Below, piece after piece: positions 11,932 through 23,319 of a DNA stretch of 43,733 bases. The stretch is from Comamonadaceae bacterium CD01. GTDB lineage: Bacteria; Pseudomonadota; Gammaproteobacteria; Burkholderiales; Burkholderiaceae_C. Every line of letters begins with the position of its first letter. Position 1 is the stretch's first letter. Made by a program: the position numbers and the translations under genes. Under the pieces are notes generated by a model that was not told the origin of the DNA, searched no databases, and worked only from the letters and a program-made list of their open reading frames with translations. Location of the stretch: positions 1 through 43,733 of the forward strand of contig PGEI01000015.1 of NCBI GenBank assembly GCA_002894305.1. Reading direction: 5' to 3'.

Positions 11932-12154
11932 GGCGTGGTGCGGCGGTGTCAGCTCGCAGCGCGGCCGCAGGGCATGGCGGCCGGCAACGGTGGGGGCAGG
12001 ACGATGGCGAGCGGGCAGGAAGTCACGGCGACGCCACAAAAGTTACAAGAACGTCGCAAATTGTGACACGTTGCTTCAAAAAGTGGCTGCCAATAGCCCG
12101 AACGGATGGCGCCGCCTGCCAGCGCCGCCCTCGCGTGGCCTGGCGCCCCGGTCT

Positions 12155-13210
12155 TCAGGCCGCGCGTGCGGCGCGCCATTCCTGTGCCAGCACCTGCACC
12201 AGCTGCGCGGCAGGAAGCGCGCGCGCCGCGCCCACGCCCTGGCCGGCCCACAGCGCGATGTGCTCGGCGTCGCCCGCCTGGGCGGCGGCGCGGCGCACCG
12301 GGCCCATCAGCGCGTTCTGGATGGGGTAGGCGGGAATCGCGTCCTGCAACGGCGCCAGCGTGCGCATCATGGCGTTGTCGATGCCGCGCGCCCACCGCCC
12401 GGAGAAGCTGCGCGTGAGCCGCGTGTCGCTGCCGCCGGCGCGTGCCAGCGCGGCGCGGTAGGCGGGGCCGATGGCCGACTCCGGGCAGACCAGAAAGGCC
12501 GTGCCCAGCTGCGCGGCCTGTGCGCCCAGCGTCCGCACCGCGGCAATGCCGCGCCCGTCCATGATGGCGCCGGCCGCGACGACGGGGATGGTGAGCGCGT
12601 CGGCGCAGGCGCTCACCAGCGCCAGCGTGCCGATGTGGCTGGCCTCCCAGTCGCTCAGAAAGGTGCCGCGGTGGCCGCCGCCCTCGACGCCGCTGGCGCA
12701 GACGACGTCGGCGCCCACGCCCTGCCAGGCCAGCGCCTCGGCCACCGTCGTCGCAGTGCCCATGACCAGGCAGCCGGCGGCGTGCAACTGCGCGACCTGG
12801 CCGCGGCTCAAGATGCCGAAGGTGAAGCTGGCCAGCGCCGGGCGCAGCTCAAGCAGCGCCTGGAACTGCGCGTCGAAGTCCTCGCACCAGCGCGCGGGTG
12901 GCTGTAGCGGCAGATTGAAATACTGGTACAGCGGCGCCAGCCGCGCCAGCGCCGCTTGCACGGTGGCGTCGTCTGGCGCGGGCGTGGAGAGCACGAAGAG
13001 ATTCATGCCGAACGGCTTGTCGGTGGCGGCACGCAGCGCGGCGGCGGCATCACGCATGGCCTGCGGGCTGCGCATGCCGCAGCCCAGCTGCCCCAGGCCC
13101 CCGGCGGCCGAGACGGCAGCGGCCAGCGCCGGCGTGTCCGAGCCGGTCATCGGTGCCTGGAAGATGGGCAGCGCGATGCCCAGGCGTTGCAGCAGGTTGG
13201 TGGTCGTCAT
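12155..13210 (-). CDS. Nitronate monooxygenase (2-nitropropane dioxygenase family)
   Basis: A 351-aa FMN enzyme of TIM-barrel fold that oxidises alkyl nitronates such as propionate-3-nitronate. Visible motifs: QAPMTGS (18-24) at the barrel start, ASGVEGGGHRG (172-182) with the likely catalytic His180, the phosphate-binding VAAGAIMDGRG (211-221) and LGTAFLVCPES (235-244). Length is usual for class I enzymes. The ATG at 13210 (MTTTNLLQRLG) lies only 5 bp after the LysR gene, so both are probably one operon and the regulator may control this enzyme. Some family members act on other substrates, so the exact reaction is inferred. Confidence 0.92.
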   Translation of the reverse strand: MTTTNLLQRLGIALPIFQAPMTGSDTPALAAAVSAAGGLGQLGCGMRSPQAMRDAAAALRAATDKPFGMNLFVLSTPAPDDATVQAALARLAPLYQYFNLPLQPPARWCEDFDAQFQALLELRPALASFTFGILSRGQVAQLHAAGCLVMGTATTVAEALAWQGVGADVVCASGVEGGGHRGTFLSDWEASHIGTLALVSACADALTIPVVAAGAIMDGRGIAAVRTLGAQAAQLGTAFLVCPESAIGPAYRAALARAGGSDTRLTRSFSGRWARGIDNAMMRTLAPLQDAIPAYPIQNALMGPVRRAAAQAGDAEHIALWAGQGVGAARALPAAQLVQVLAQEWRAARAA

Positions 13211-13215
13211 GGTGG

Positions 13216-14127
13216 TCAAGTCCTGTCGTCGTCGGTCAAAGAAGCCGGCGCGCCTACGCTGCCCGCCAGCGCCAGCAGCGCGGCGCGCAGCGCCTGAAGC
13301 GCCGGGGTGTCGTGGCCCGCGCGGGCCACCAGTTCGGTGGTGCAGCGCCCCAGCGCCACCCACTGCAGCGCGGGCGGCTCGCGCAACTGCTCGACCATGG
13401 CGCGCGGAACCACGCCGGCACAGCGCCCGGCGGCCACGCAGGCCAGGATGGCGGGGTAGGAGGCCAGCTCCAGCACCTGGGGCGGCGCGCCGCGCGCCTG
13501 GCGCATCCAGTCCTCGCCCAGGCGGCGGTAGGTGCAGCCGTGGCTGAAGGCGGCCAGCGTGTCCAGCTGCAGGTCGCCCGGGCGGCGCAGCGGCGCGTGG
13601 GTCGCGGGCAGCGCCAGCAGCAGCTCTTCGTCGAAAACGGGTGTGCGCACCAGGCCGGCGTCGTCGTCCAGGCCGGGCGGCGGCCACGCGACCAGCGCGG
13701 CGTCCAGTTGGTGCGCCAGCACCTGCTCGACCAGTGGGGCCGACGGCGCGGTGCGCAGCTCGATGACCAGCTGCGGCCAGCGCGCATGCAGCTGCGCCAG
13801 CGGCTGGGGCAGGCGCGCGGCGGCGGTGCTCTCCATCGCGCCCAGGCGCAGCCGCCCCTGGGGCTGGCTTGGATGCAGCGCCTGGCGGGCCTGCTCGGCC
13901 AGCGCGAGCAGCTGCTCGGCATAGGTGAGCAGCGTGCTGCCGGCGGGGCTGAGTGCCAGGCGCCGGCCTTCGCGCACGAACAGCGTGCAGCCCAGCTGTT
14001 CTTCGAGCTGCTGAATGCGCGTGGTCACGCCCGACTGCGCGCGGCCCAGCCGCTCGGCCGCGCGTGTGACGCTGCCCTCTTGCGCGACGGTGCGAAAAAT
14101 ATCGAGTGCAACCAGGTCGGTAATCAT
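13216..14127 (-). CDS. LysR-family transcriptional regulator
   Basis: A 303-aa LysR-type regulator. The winged helix-turn-helix occupies residues 1-60 (LVALDIFRTVAQEGSVTRAA, then GRAQSGVTTRIQQLEEQLG), followed by a type 2 periplasmic-binding-like effector domain (about 88-290). The ATG at 14127 begins MITDLVALD as family members normally do; an upstream TTG would add ten residues. It is divergent from the MFS gene, with a 45-bp gap that holds a T-N11-A box, and is followed after 5 bp by the nitronate monooxygenase. This classic arrangement suggests it controls itself and its divergent neighbour. Confidence 0.94.
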   Translation of the reverse strand: MITDLVALDIFRTVAQEGSVTRAAERLGRAQSGVTTRIQQLEEQLGCTLFVREGRRLALSPAGSTLLTYAEQLLALAEQARQALHPSQPQGRLRLGAMESTAAARLPQPLAQLHARWPQLVIELRTAPSAPLVEQVLAHQLDAALVAWPPPGLDDDAGLVRTPVFDEELLLALPATHAPLRRPGDLQLDTLAAFSHGCTYRRLGEDWMRQARGAPPQVLELASYPAILACVAAGRCAGVVPRAMVEQLREPPALQWVALGRCTTELVARAGHDTPALQALRAALLALAGSVGAPASLTDDDRT

Positions 14128-14140
14128 CTGTTTATGCGAT

Positions 14141-14159
14141 GATTTTGTAAATAACAATC
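14141..14159. promoter_or_regulatory. Putative LysR-type operator (T-N11-A box)
   Basis: The sequence GATTTTGTAAATAACAATC has dyad arms GATT and AATC separated by exactly 11 bases, the T-N11-A form of LysR-family boxes. It lies in the AT-rich 45-bp gap between the divergent LysR and MFS genes, 13 bp from each start or nearly so. Position and form both support an operator bound by the adjacent regulator. Confidence 0.6.
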
Positions 14160-14172
14160 TTCAATACTGATT

Positions 14173-15393
14173 ATGACATCGCACACCCAGTCCTGGGGAG
14201 ACCGCCCGTATGCCGTGGCGCTGGCCGGCATGCTGGCACTGGCCGTCGCCATGGGCGTGGGGCGTTTCGCCTTCACGCCGTTGCTGCCGATGATGATGGA
14301 CGACGGCGTGGTCACGCTCACCAGCGGCAGCTGGCTGGCCACGGCCAACTACATCGGCTATCTGGTGGGGGCGCTGGCCTGCATGGCGTTTCCCTGGGTG
14401 GCGCCGGCGCTGTACCGGTGCTGGCACCCGGCGCGGCTGGCGCGCGTTGGCCTGGTGGCCACGGTGGTGCTGACAGTGGCCATGGCCGCGCCGCTGCAGG
14501 CCACCTGGCCCACGCTGCGCTTTGCCGCGGGCGTGGCCAGCGCCGTGGTGCTGCTGAACGTGGCGTCCTGGTGCATGGTGAGGCTCACGGTGCTGGGCCA
14601 GCCGGCGCTGGGCGGGTTGATTTTCAGCGGGCCGGGCGTGGGCATCGTGCTGACCGGCCTGGCGGCCAGCGCCATGGTGGCGCTTGACTGGCGCGCGGCA
14701 ACGGCCTGGGCGGTGTTCGGCGTGCTGTCGGTGCTGCTGTGCCTGTTGGTCTGGCCCGTGGTTCAGGGACGAGCCGCCAAGACGCTGCCCACCGCGCCGG
14801 CGCGCCATGCCCAGGGGGCGAGCGAGGATGCCAGCGTGCCAGCGCGCGCGCTGCATGCGCTGGCCTACGGGCTGGCCGGGCTGGGCTACATCGTCACGGC
14901 CACGTTCTTGCCGGTGATCGCGCGCACCGCTCTGCCCGCCGGGTCGCCCTGGCCCGACCTGTTCTGGCCGATCTTTGGCGCCGGCGTGGCCGTGGGTGCG
15001 GCGCTGAGCACGCGTGCACCGATGGCCTGGGACAGGCGCTGGCTGCTGATGCTGGCCTATCTGATGCAGGCGCTGGGCATTGGCGTGGGCCTGTGGTGGC
15101 CCACGCCCGCGGGCTTTGCGGCAAGCAGCCTGCTGCTGGGCCTGCCGTTCACCGCAATCACCTTCTACGGGCTGCAGGAGGCGCGCCGCATCTGGCCGAG
15201 CTCGGCCGACAGCAACACCAGCCTGATCACCGCGGTCTACGGTCTGGGCCAGATCATCGGCCCACCGATGGTCGCCTGGCTGCTGGGGCGCGGCACGCAG
15301 GCCGAGGGCTTTGCCTGGGGGTTGTCGCTGGCCGCAGCGGCGCTGGTGGCCGGGGCGCTGATGTATGCGTTTGCAGCGTTGCGCTGGCGGTAG
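14173..15393 (+). CDS. MFS transporter, YbfB/YjiJ family
   Basis: A 406-aa integral membrane protein with about twelve hydrophobic segments. The N-terminal motif MGVGRFAFTPLLPMMM and the fifth-helix motif GPGVGIVLTG are typical of the YbfB/YjiJ branch of the major facilitator superfamily. The substrate is unknown for most members. It is transcribed divergently from the LysR regulator across a 45-bp control region and is probably its target. No clear Shine-Dalgarno sequence precedes the ATG at 14173; the first membrane helix begins about residue 13, which fits this start. Confidence 0.9.
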   Translation: MTSHTQSWGDRPYAVALAGMLALAVAMGVGRFAFTPLLPMMMDDGVVTLTSGSWLATANYIGYLVGALACMAFPWVAPALYRCWHPARLARVGLVATVVLTVAMAAPLQATWPTLRFAAGVASAVVLLNVASWCMVRLTVLGQPALGGLIFSGPGVGIVLTGLAASAMVALDWRAATAWAVFGVLSVLLCLLVWPVVQGRAAKTLPTAPARHAQGASEDASVPARALHALAYGLAGLGYIVTATFLPVIARTALPAGSPWPDLFWPIFGAGVAVGAALSTRAPMAWDRRWLLMLAYLMQALGIGVGLWWPTPAGFAASSLLLGLPFTAITFYGLQEARRIWPSSADSNTSLITAVYGLGQIIGPPMVAWLLGRGTQAEGFAWGLSLAAAALVAGALMYAFAALRWR

Positions 15394-15418
15394 GGCGGCC
15401 TGGCTATTCCCCTGCACG

Positions 15419-15441
15419 CCGTCATTCCACCGGAATGACGG
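15419..15441. terminator. Hairpin between convergent MFS and redoxin genes
   Basis: A perfect 10-bp stem, CCGTCATTCC and GGAATGACGG, with a 3-base ACC loop. It sits in the 61-bp gap between two convergent genes and can serve both strands. There is no T-tract. The GTCATTCC arm resembles REP-type palindromes that are common in proteobacteria, and a related arm occurs at 29.2 kb. Confidence 0.55.
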
Positions 15442-15454
15442 TGGAAAGAAACGA

Positions 15455-16051
15455 TCAGTGCATTGCGTCCGGGGTGTCGTCTGGCAGTGGGCAGCCGTTG
15501 GCGTCGCAGCCAGCTGGCCCGCTGGGCGCCGCACTGGTGCCAGCCGCAGCATCGGGCAGCGGTTCAGGCGTCGGTTCGGTCAAGAGCTGGCCCAGCACTG
15601 CACCCACGCGCAGGTCGTCCAGGTGGCCGAAATGGTGCAGGCGGATGCGCCCCTGGCGATCCAGCAGCACCAGACTGGGCGTGCCGCTGAGCGACAGACT
15701 GCGCATCGTCAGAGGGATGGAGCCGTCGCCCTCGTGGCGATCCAGCGCGATCGGAAAGCGCAGCCGGTATTCGTGGATGAAGGCTTGCAGCGCCTCGGGT
15801 GTGCCCTGCACCGCGTGGTGCTCGAACACGCTGTGCAGGCCGATGACCACGACGTCGGCGCTGGGAAAGGCCTCATGCACGCGCCGCGCCTGCGGGATGC
15901 CGTGCTCGACGCAGCCCGGGCACAGCATCTGGAAGGCGTGCAGCAGTACCACGCGCCCGCGCAGATCCTCCAGCGTCAACGGCTCGCGCGTGTTGAACCA
16001 CTGCGCCACCTGCAGGGGCGGCGCGCCGGGGTGGTAGGTGGTGCTGGCCAT
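15455..16051 (-). CDS. Thioredoxin-fold redoxin (TlpA/peroxiredoxin-like)
   Basis: A 198-aa cytoplasmic thioredoxin-fold protein. The active-site-like motif is FQMLCPGC with Cys44 and Cys47, the cis-Pro loop is SGTPSLVLLD, and the beta-strand VVVIGLHSVFEHH matches redoxins that use both peroxiredoxin-like and TlpA-like features. No signal peptide is present, unlike periplasmic TlpA. Residues about 158-198 form a Pro/Ala-rich tail with an extra Cys pair (Cys182, Cys187 in GCDANGC), which is unusual. It follows the SRPBCC gene by 22 bp, so both are probably co-transcribed. The role may be disulfide or peroxide reduction; the partner is unknown. Confidence 0.85.
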   Translation of the reverse strand: MASTTYHPGAPPLQVAQWFNTREPLTLEDLRGRVVLLHAFQMLCPGCVEHGIPQARRVHEAFPSADVVVIGLHSVFEHHAVQGTPEALQAFIHEYRLRFPIALDRHEGDGSIPLTMRSLSLSGTPSLVLLDRQGRIRLHHFGHLDDLRVGAVLGQLLTEPTPEPLPDAAAGTSAAPSGPAGCDANGCPLPDDTPDAMH

Positions 16052-16073
16052 GGCGTGCGCGGCTGGGAGTGTT

Positions 16074-16574
16074 TCAGGCGCCCAGCTGTTCCTTGTAGGC
16101 GGCGCGTGCCTGTAGAAAGCGCTCGAACGGGAACTTGATCGGCACGCCCTCCAGCGCGGCAGCCAGCATGTCCAGGTGGCCCTCGAAGCCGGCGCAGGCC
16201 TTGGCCGCGTCTTCGCTGGCGGGCACGCGCACCGTCAGCGTCAGCTGCGTACCGCCGTCCTGGGGGACGAGCTCGAAGCGCAGCGGGCGCTCGGGCTCGC
16301 TGCCGCTGCTCCAGGAGTAGGCCAGCACGCGCTGGTCTTCGAATGCGGTGACGCGGCTGTCGATCAGGATGCCGCTGTCGGCGAAATCGATGCGCACCGC
16401 GCCACCCTCGCGCAGCTCGATGCTGCCGGACGCCAGCCACTGCGCCATCGATGGCGGGTCGGTGAGCATGCGCCAGACGGCGGCGCCGTCATGGTCGAAC
16501 TGGCGCGTGAGAACGCCTTCAAAGCCGTCAGTGGTGCGCTTGAGCGTGCCGACGTCGGCGGCGGGTGCAGTCAT
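16074..16574 (-). CDS. SRPBCC (START-like/AHSA1) domain protein
   Basis: A 166-aa single-domain protein. It has the beginning FEGVLTRQFDHDGAAVWRMLTDPPSMAQWLASGSIEL and the strand RVLAYSWSSG of the AHSA1-like SRPBCC fold, which makes a hydrophobic ligand cavity. The ligand is unknown; annotation as 'polyketide cyclase' is common for the family but not specific. The ATG at 16574 (MTAPAADVG) has AGGA about 6 nt upstream, and an upstream in-frame extension to 16682 looks non-coding. It is followed by the redoxin gene after 22 bp. Confidence 0.85.
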   Translation of the reverse strand: MTAPAADVGTLKRTTDGFEGVLTRQFDHDGAAVWRMLTDPPSMAQWLASGSIELREGGAVRIDFADSGILIDSRVTAFEDQRVLAYSWSSGSEPERPLRFELVPQDGGTQLTLTVRVPASEDAAKACAGFEGHLDMLAAALEGVPIKFPFERFLQARAAYKEQLGA

Positions 16575-16730
16575 GGTCTGTCCTTGTCGTGTATGAGAAA
16601 CGTCGATCGCCCTGTTGTAGCAGATGCACCGCCGCGGCCCGCGCAAAGACAGCATGGACATTGTGGCTGCCGGCCGGCTCACGGTCTTTTTATATTCTTT
16701 CTCACTTCATGGATCCATCGACGACTGCCA

Positions 16731-19370
<2,640 letters not shown>

Positions 19371-19431
19371 TCAATCGGTAAAAAGCCCCGGGCGCCGGCT
19401 TGTGGCCGCGCGCCCAGGGTCTGGGTCAGGG

Positions 19432-20538
19432 TCAGATGCGCATTGGCATCACGACGTATTTGAAGTTGGCGTCCTCGGGGATCATGAACAGGGCCGAGCT
19501 GTTGCCGTCGGCCATGTCGATGCGCACCATGTCCTGGTGCATGCTGCCAAGCGCGTCGATCAGGTAGGTGACGTTGAAGCCGATCTCGATCTCGTCGCCG
19601 CCGTAGTCGATGTCGAGCTCGTCGACGGCCTCTTCCTGCTCGGCGTTGTTGGCCGCCACGCGCAGCGAGCCGGGCTCGATGTTCAGGCGCACGCCCTTGA
19701 ATTTGTCGCTGGTCATGATGGCGGTGCGCTGCAGGCTGGCCAGCAACGGCGCGCGCCCCAGCGTGACGCTGTTGCGGTGCGTGGTGGGGATTACGCGGTT
19801 GTAGTCGGGGAACTTGCCCTCGATCAGCTTGGTGACGAACTCCATGCCGCCAAAACGGAACTTGGCCTGGTTGCTGGCGAACTGCATCTCGATGGCGCCC
19901 TCGGCATCCGACAGCAGGCGTTGCAGCTCAAGCACGGTCTTGCGCGGCAGGATTACCTCCTGCTTGGGCACTTCGACGTCCAGCTCGCTGCTGGCAAACG
20001 CCAGGCGGTGGCCGTCGGTGGCCACCAGCGACAGCGTCTTGCCCTCGGCAACGAACAGGATGCCGTTGAGGTAGTAGCGGATGTCCTGCACCGCCATGGC
20101 GAACGAGACCTGCGCCAGCAGCGTCTTGAGCGTCTTCTGCGGCACGCTGAACGCGGGGCCGAACTGCGCCGACTCCTGCACCAGCGGGAAGTCCTCTGCC
20201 GGCAGCGTTTGCAGCGTGAACCGGCTCTTGCCGCCCTTCAAGATCAGCTTGGACTGGCTGCTCTCCAGGCTCACCGTCTGGTCGCCGGGCATGGTCTTCA
20301 GGATGTCGATGAGCTTGCGCGCGCCGACGGTGGTCGTGAAGTCGCCCACGTCGCCGCCCAGCTCGGCCACGGTGCGAATCTGGATCTCCTGGTCGCTCGT
20401 CGTGAACTGCAGTGCGTTGCCGGTCTTGCGAATCAGTACGTTGGCAAGAATGGGCACGGTGTGGCGGCGCTCGACGATGCCCGACACCGCTTGCAGCACG
20501 GCAATGACTTTCTCTTGAGGAGCCTTCAGGACGATCAT
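19432..20538 (-). CDS. dnaN: DNA polymerase III beta subunit (sliding clamp)
   Basis: A 368-aa protein with three topologically equal clamp domains that ring DNA and hold polymerase III. Recognisable segments are QAVSGIVERRHTVPILANVL near the N-terminus, ATDGHRLA in the middle and VVMPMRI at the C-terminus, where partner peptides bind. The ATG at 20538 (MIVLKAPQEK) matches the family start; an upstream in-frame extension to 20601 does not. It follows dnaA after 118 bp, a gap that carries a strong G/C hairpin. Confidence 0.99.
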   Translation of the reverse strand: MIVLKAPQEKVIAVLQAVSGIVERRHTVPILANVLIRKTGNALQFTTSDQEIQIRTVAELGGDVGDFTTTVGARKLIDILKTMPGDQTVSLESSQSKLILKGGKSRFTLQTLPAEDFPLVQESAQFGPAFSVPQKTLKTLLAQVSFAMAVQDIRYYLNGILFVAEGKTLSLVATDGHRLAFASSELDVEVPKQEVILPRKTVLELQRLLSDAEGAIEMQFASNQAKFRFGGMEFVTKLIEGKFPDYNRVIPTTHRNSVTLGRAPLLASLQRTAIMTSDKFKGVRLNIEPGSLRVAANNAEQEEAVDELDIDYGGDEIEIGFNVTYLIDALGSMHQDMVRIDMADGNSSALFMIPEDANFKYVVMPMRI

Positions 20539-20571
20539 GGGGTATGAACCTTGAATGATGTGACGATAGGG

Positions 20572-20591
20572 GGGCGGGCGCTCTCCCGCCC
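20572..20591. other. GC-rich hairpin in the dnaA-dnaN gap
   Basis: GGGCGGG (20572-20578) pairs with CCCGCCC (20585-20591) around a 6-base loop. It is located 34 bp upstream of the dnaN start in the transcript sense. Without a T-tract it may be an attenuator or mRNA-processing site between dnaA and dnaN, or have no function. Confidence 0.4.
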
Positions 20592-20656
20592 AACCTGACA
20601 TTGTGCCTGCGAATGCTGCACCACCATGCCTGGCATCTGTCGCTGCCCGTCGGGCA

Positions 20657-22090
<1,434 letters not shown>

Positions 22091-22418
22091 TGGGAATCGT
22101 TGTATTTGTGGACAGGAGGAACGTTCAGGAGGCTGCGATTGTAGCTTTTCCAGACCTTATCCACAATCTCGGCCAGCGACCGCAAGCGGCTCGTCCGCGC
22201 CAGGCCATTGCAACACCTCATAAAAATTGCAATAATTGCAGGTTTCCCTAGAAGGCGCATGACGCCGATGGGCGAACACAGATGGGCGGCGCACCTCCTG
22301 CCCTGCCCACCCGGCATGGCAGCAGGCCGTCCAGGGTGGATGCAGATGGGCGGCGCGCCGCGCCACTGAAGATGGCCGATCGCAGTCATCTTCGGACATT
22401 GACCCTCAAGGAACGACC
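22091..22418. other. Putative replication origin region (oriC) between dnaA and rpmH
   Basis: A 328-bp gene-free region between divergent dnaA and rpmH. It contains one perfect DnaA box (TTATCCACA, 22157-22165), one weak box on the other strand (TGTGGACAG, 22107-22115, two mismatches), an AT-rich stretch (22217-22250) that could unwind, with a 13-bp palindrome TGCAATAATTGCA (22228-22240), and a 14-bp direct repeat CAGATGGGCGGCGC (22279-22292 and 22343-22356). A possible rpmH promoter is TTGCAA (22227-22232), 16 bp, TAGAAG (22249-22254). Gene direction changes here: nearly all genes to the left run left, and most genes for 10 kb to the right run right. The number of boxes is low for an origin, so further boxes may lie elsewhere. 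Confidence 0.6.
22138..22166 (-). promoter_or_regulatory. dnaA promoter overlapping a DnaA box
   Basis: On the minus strand TTGTGG (22161-22166) and TACAAT (22138-22143) are spaced by exactly 17 bp, a good sigma-70 promoter. The -35 element is part of a perfect DnaA box (22157-22165, minus strand TGTGGATAA). Bound DnaA should therefore hinder polymerase: classic autorepression. The resulting leader would be about 40 nt to the dnaA ATG at 22090. Confidence 0.7.
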
Positions 22419-22553
22419 ATGAAACGTACTTACCAGCCTTCCAAGACCCGCCGCGCCCGCACCCACGGCTTTCTCGTGCGCATGAAGACGCGCGGTGGCC
22501 GCGCCGTCATCAACGCGCGCCGCGCCAAGGGCCGCAAGCGCCTGGCCGTCTGA
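22419..22553 (+). CDS. rpmH: 50S ribosomal protein L34
   Basis: A 44-aa, very basic protein that matches L34 almost throughout: [18 protein letters not shown] at the start and the C-terminal GRKRLAV. AAGGA lies 6 nt upstream of the ATG. It is the first gene of the rightward rpmH-rnpA-yidD-yidC cluster, directly beside the putative origin, which is the conserved bacterial location. Confidence 0.99.
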   Translation: MKRTYQPSKTRRARTHGFLVRMKTRGGRAVINARRAKGRKRLAV

Positions 22554-22579
22554 GTGCGCCGCCGCAGGCCGCTGCTGCA

Positions 22580-23038
22580 ATGCATCGGCTGAAGACGCGC
22601 CCCCAGTTCCAGGCAGTCCTGGCCGCCGGCACGGTTGCACGAACGGCGCATTTCGCCTTGCACCGCCTTGCGCTGGACGCCATGCCCGCAGCCACCTGCC
22701 ACCCCGATACAGGGCCCGACTCCCCGGCACAACGCCAGGAGCCGCAGGCCCTGTTCGGCGTTGCAGGGGCAGCTCAGCTTGCGGCGCCATGGATGGGCGC
22801 CATGGTGCCCAAGCGCTGGGCGCGCCGCGCCGTCACGCGCAACGCCATCAAGCGCCAGATTTACGCACTGACCGCAGGCCTGCCGCTGCCCGGCGCCGCG
22901 CATGTGGTGCGCCTGCGCGCGGGCTTTGACCGCAAGCGCTACCCCAGCGCCTGGTCCGAGCCGCTGCGCCTGGCGGTGCGCGGCGAGTTGCAGCAGCTGT
23001 TTGCCGCGGCGGCACGCCGCGGCGGCACCGCGCCATGA
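22580..23038 (+). CDS. rnpA: Ribonuclease P protein component
   Basis: A 152-aa protein subunit of RNase P, which trims tRNA 5' ends. The RNR motif region is RRAVTRNAIKRQ (82-93). The start MHRLKTRPQFQAVLAAG fits the family's first helix. It is longer than the usual 115-125 residues because of an insertion of about 35 residues (about 33-70, with DAMPAATCHPDTGPDSPAQR) between the first strands and WMGAMVPKRWARRAV. It lies 26 bp after rpmH and overlaps yidD by 4 bp (ATGA). Confidence 0.96.
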   Translation: MHRLKTRPQFQAVLAAGTVARTAHFALHRLALDAMPAATCHPDTGPDSPAQRQEPQALFGVAGAAQLAAPWMGAMVPKRWARRAVTRNAIKRQIYALTAGLPLPGAAHVVRLRAGFDRKRYPSAWSEPLRLAVRGELQQLFAAAARRGGTAP

Positions 23039-23319
23039 TGCGCCGGCCGCTGATGGCGCTGGTGCGCGCCTACCGGCTGCTGCTCAGTCCCTGGCTGGGG
23101 TCGAGCTGCCGCTTTGAGCCCACCTGTTCCGCCTACGCGCTGCAGGCGCTGGAGCGACATGGAGCTGCCGCGGGCAGCTATCTGACGCTCAAACGCCTGG
23201 CACGCTGCCAGCCCTGGTGCGACGGCGGCTGCGACCCCGTGCCGCAGGAGCGCCCCCGGCTTTTCACCCGCTGGATGGCACCGCAAGCCCCCCATTCCTC
23301 ACCGAAGAAGAATCCATGA
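23035..23319 (+). CDS. yidD: Membrane protein insertion efficiency factor YidD
   Basis: A 94-aa small protein that helps YidC-dependent membrane insertion at the inner face of the cytoplasmic membrane. The family hallmark is present: YRLLLSPWLGSSCRFEPTCS followed by YALQALERHG and the Cys-rich CQPWCDGGCDPVP. An amphipathic N-terminal helix is expected. The ATG overlaps the rnpA stop (a second ATG follows at once), and its own TGA overlaps the yidC ATG. The cluster is translationally coupled throughout. Confidence 0.97.
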   Translation: MMRRPLMALVRAYRLLLSPWLGSSCRFEPTCSAYALQALERHGAAAGSYLTLKRLARCQPWCDGGCDPVPQERPRLFTRWMAPQAPHSSPKKNP

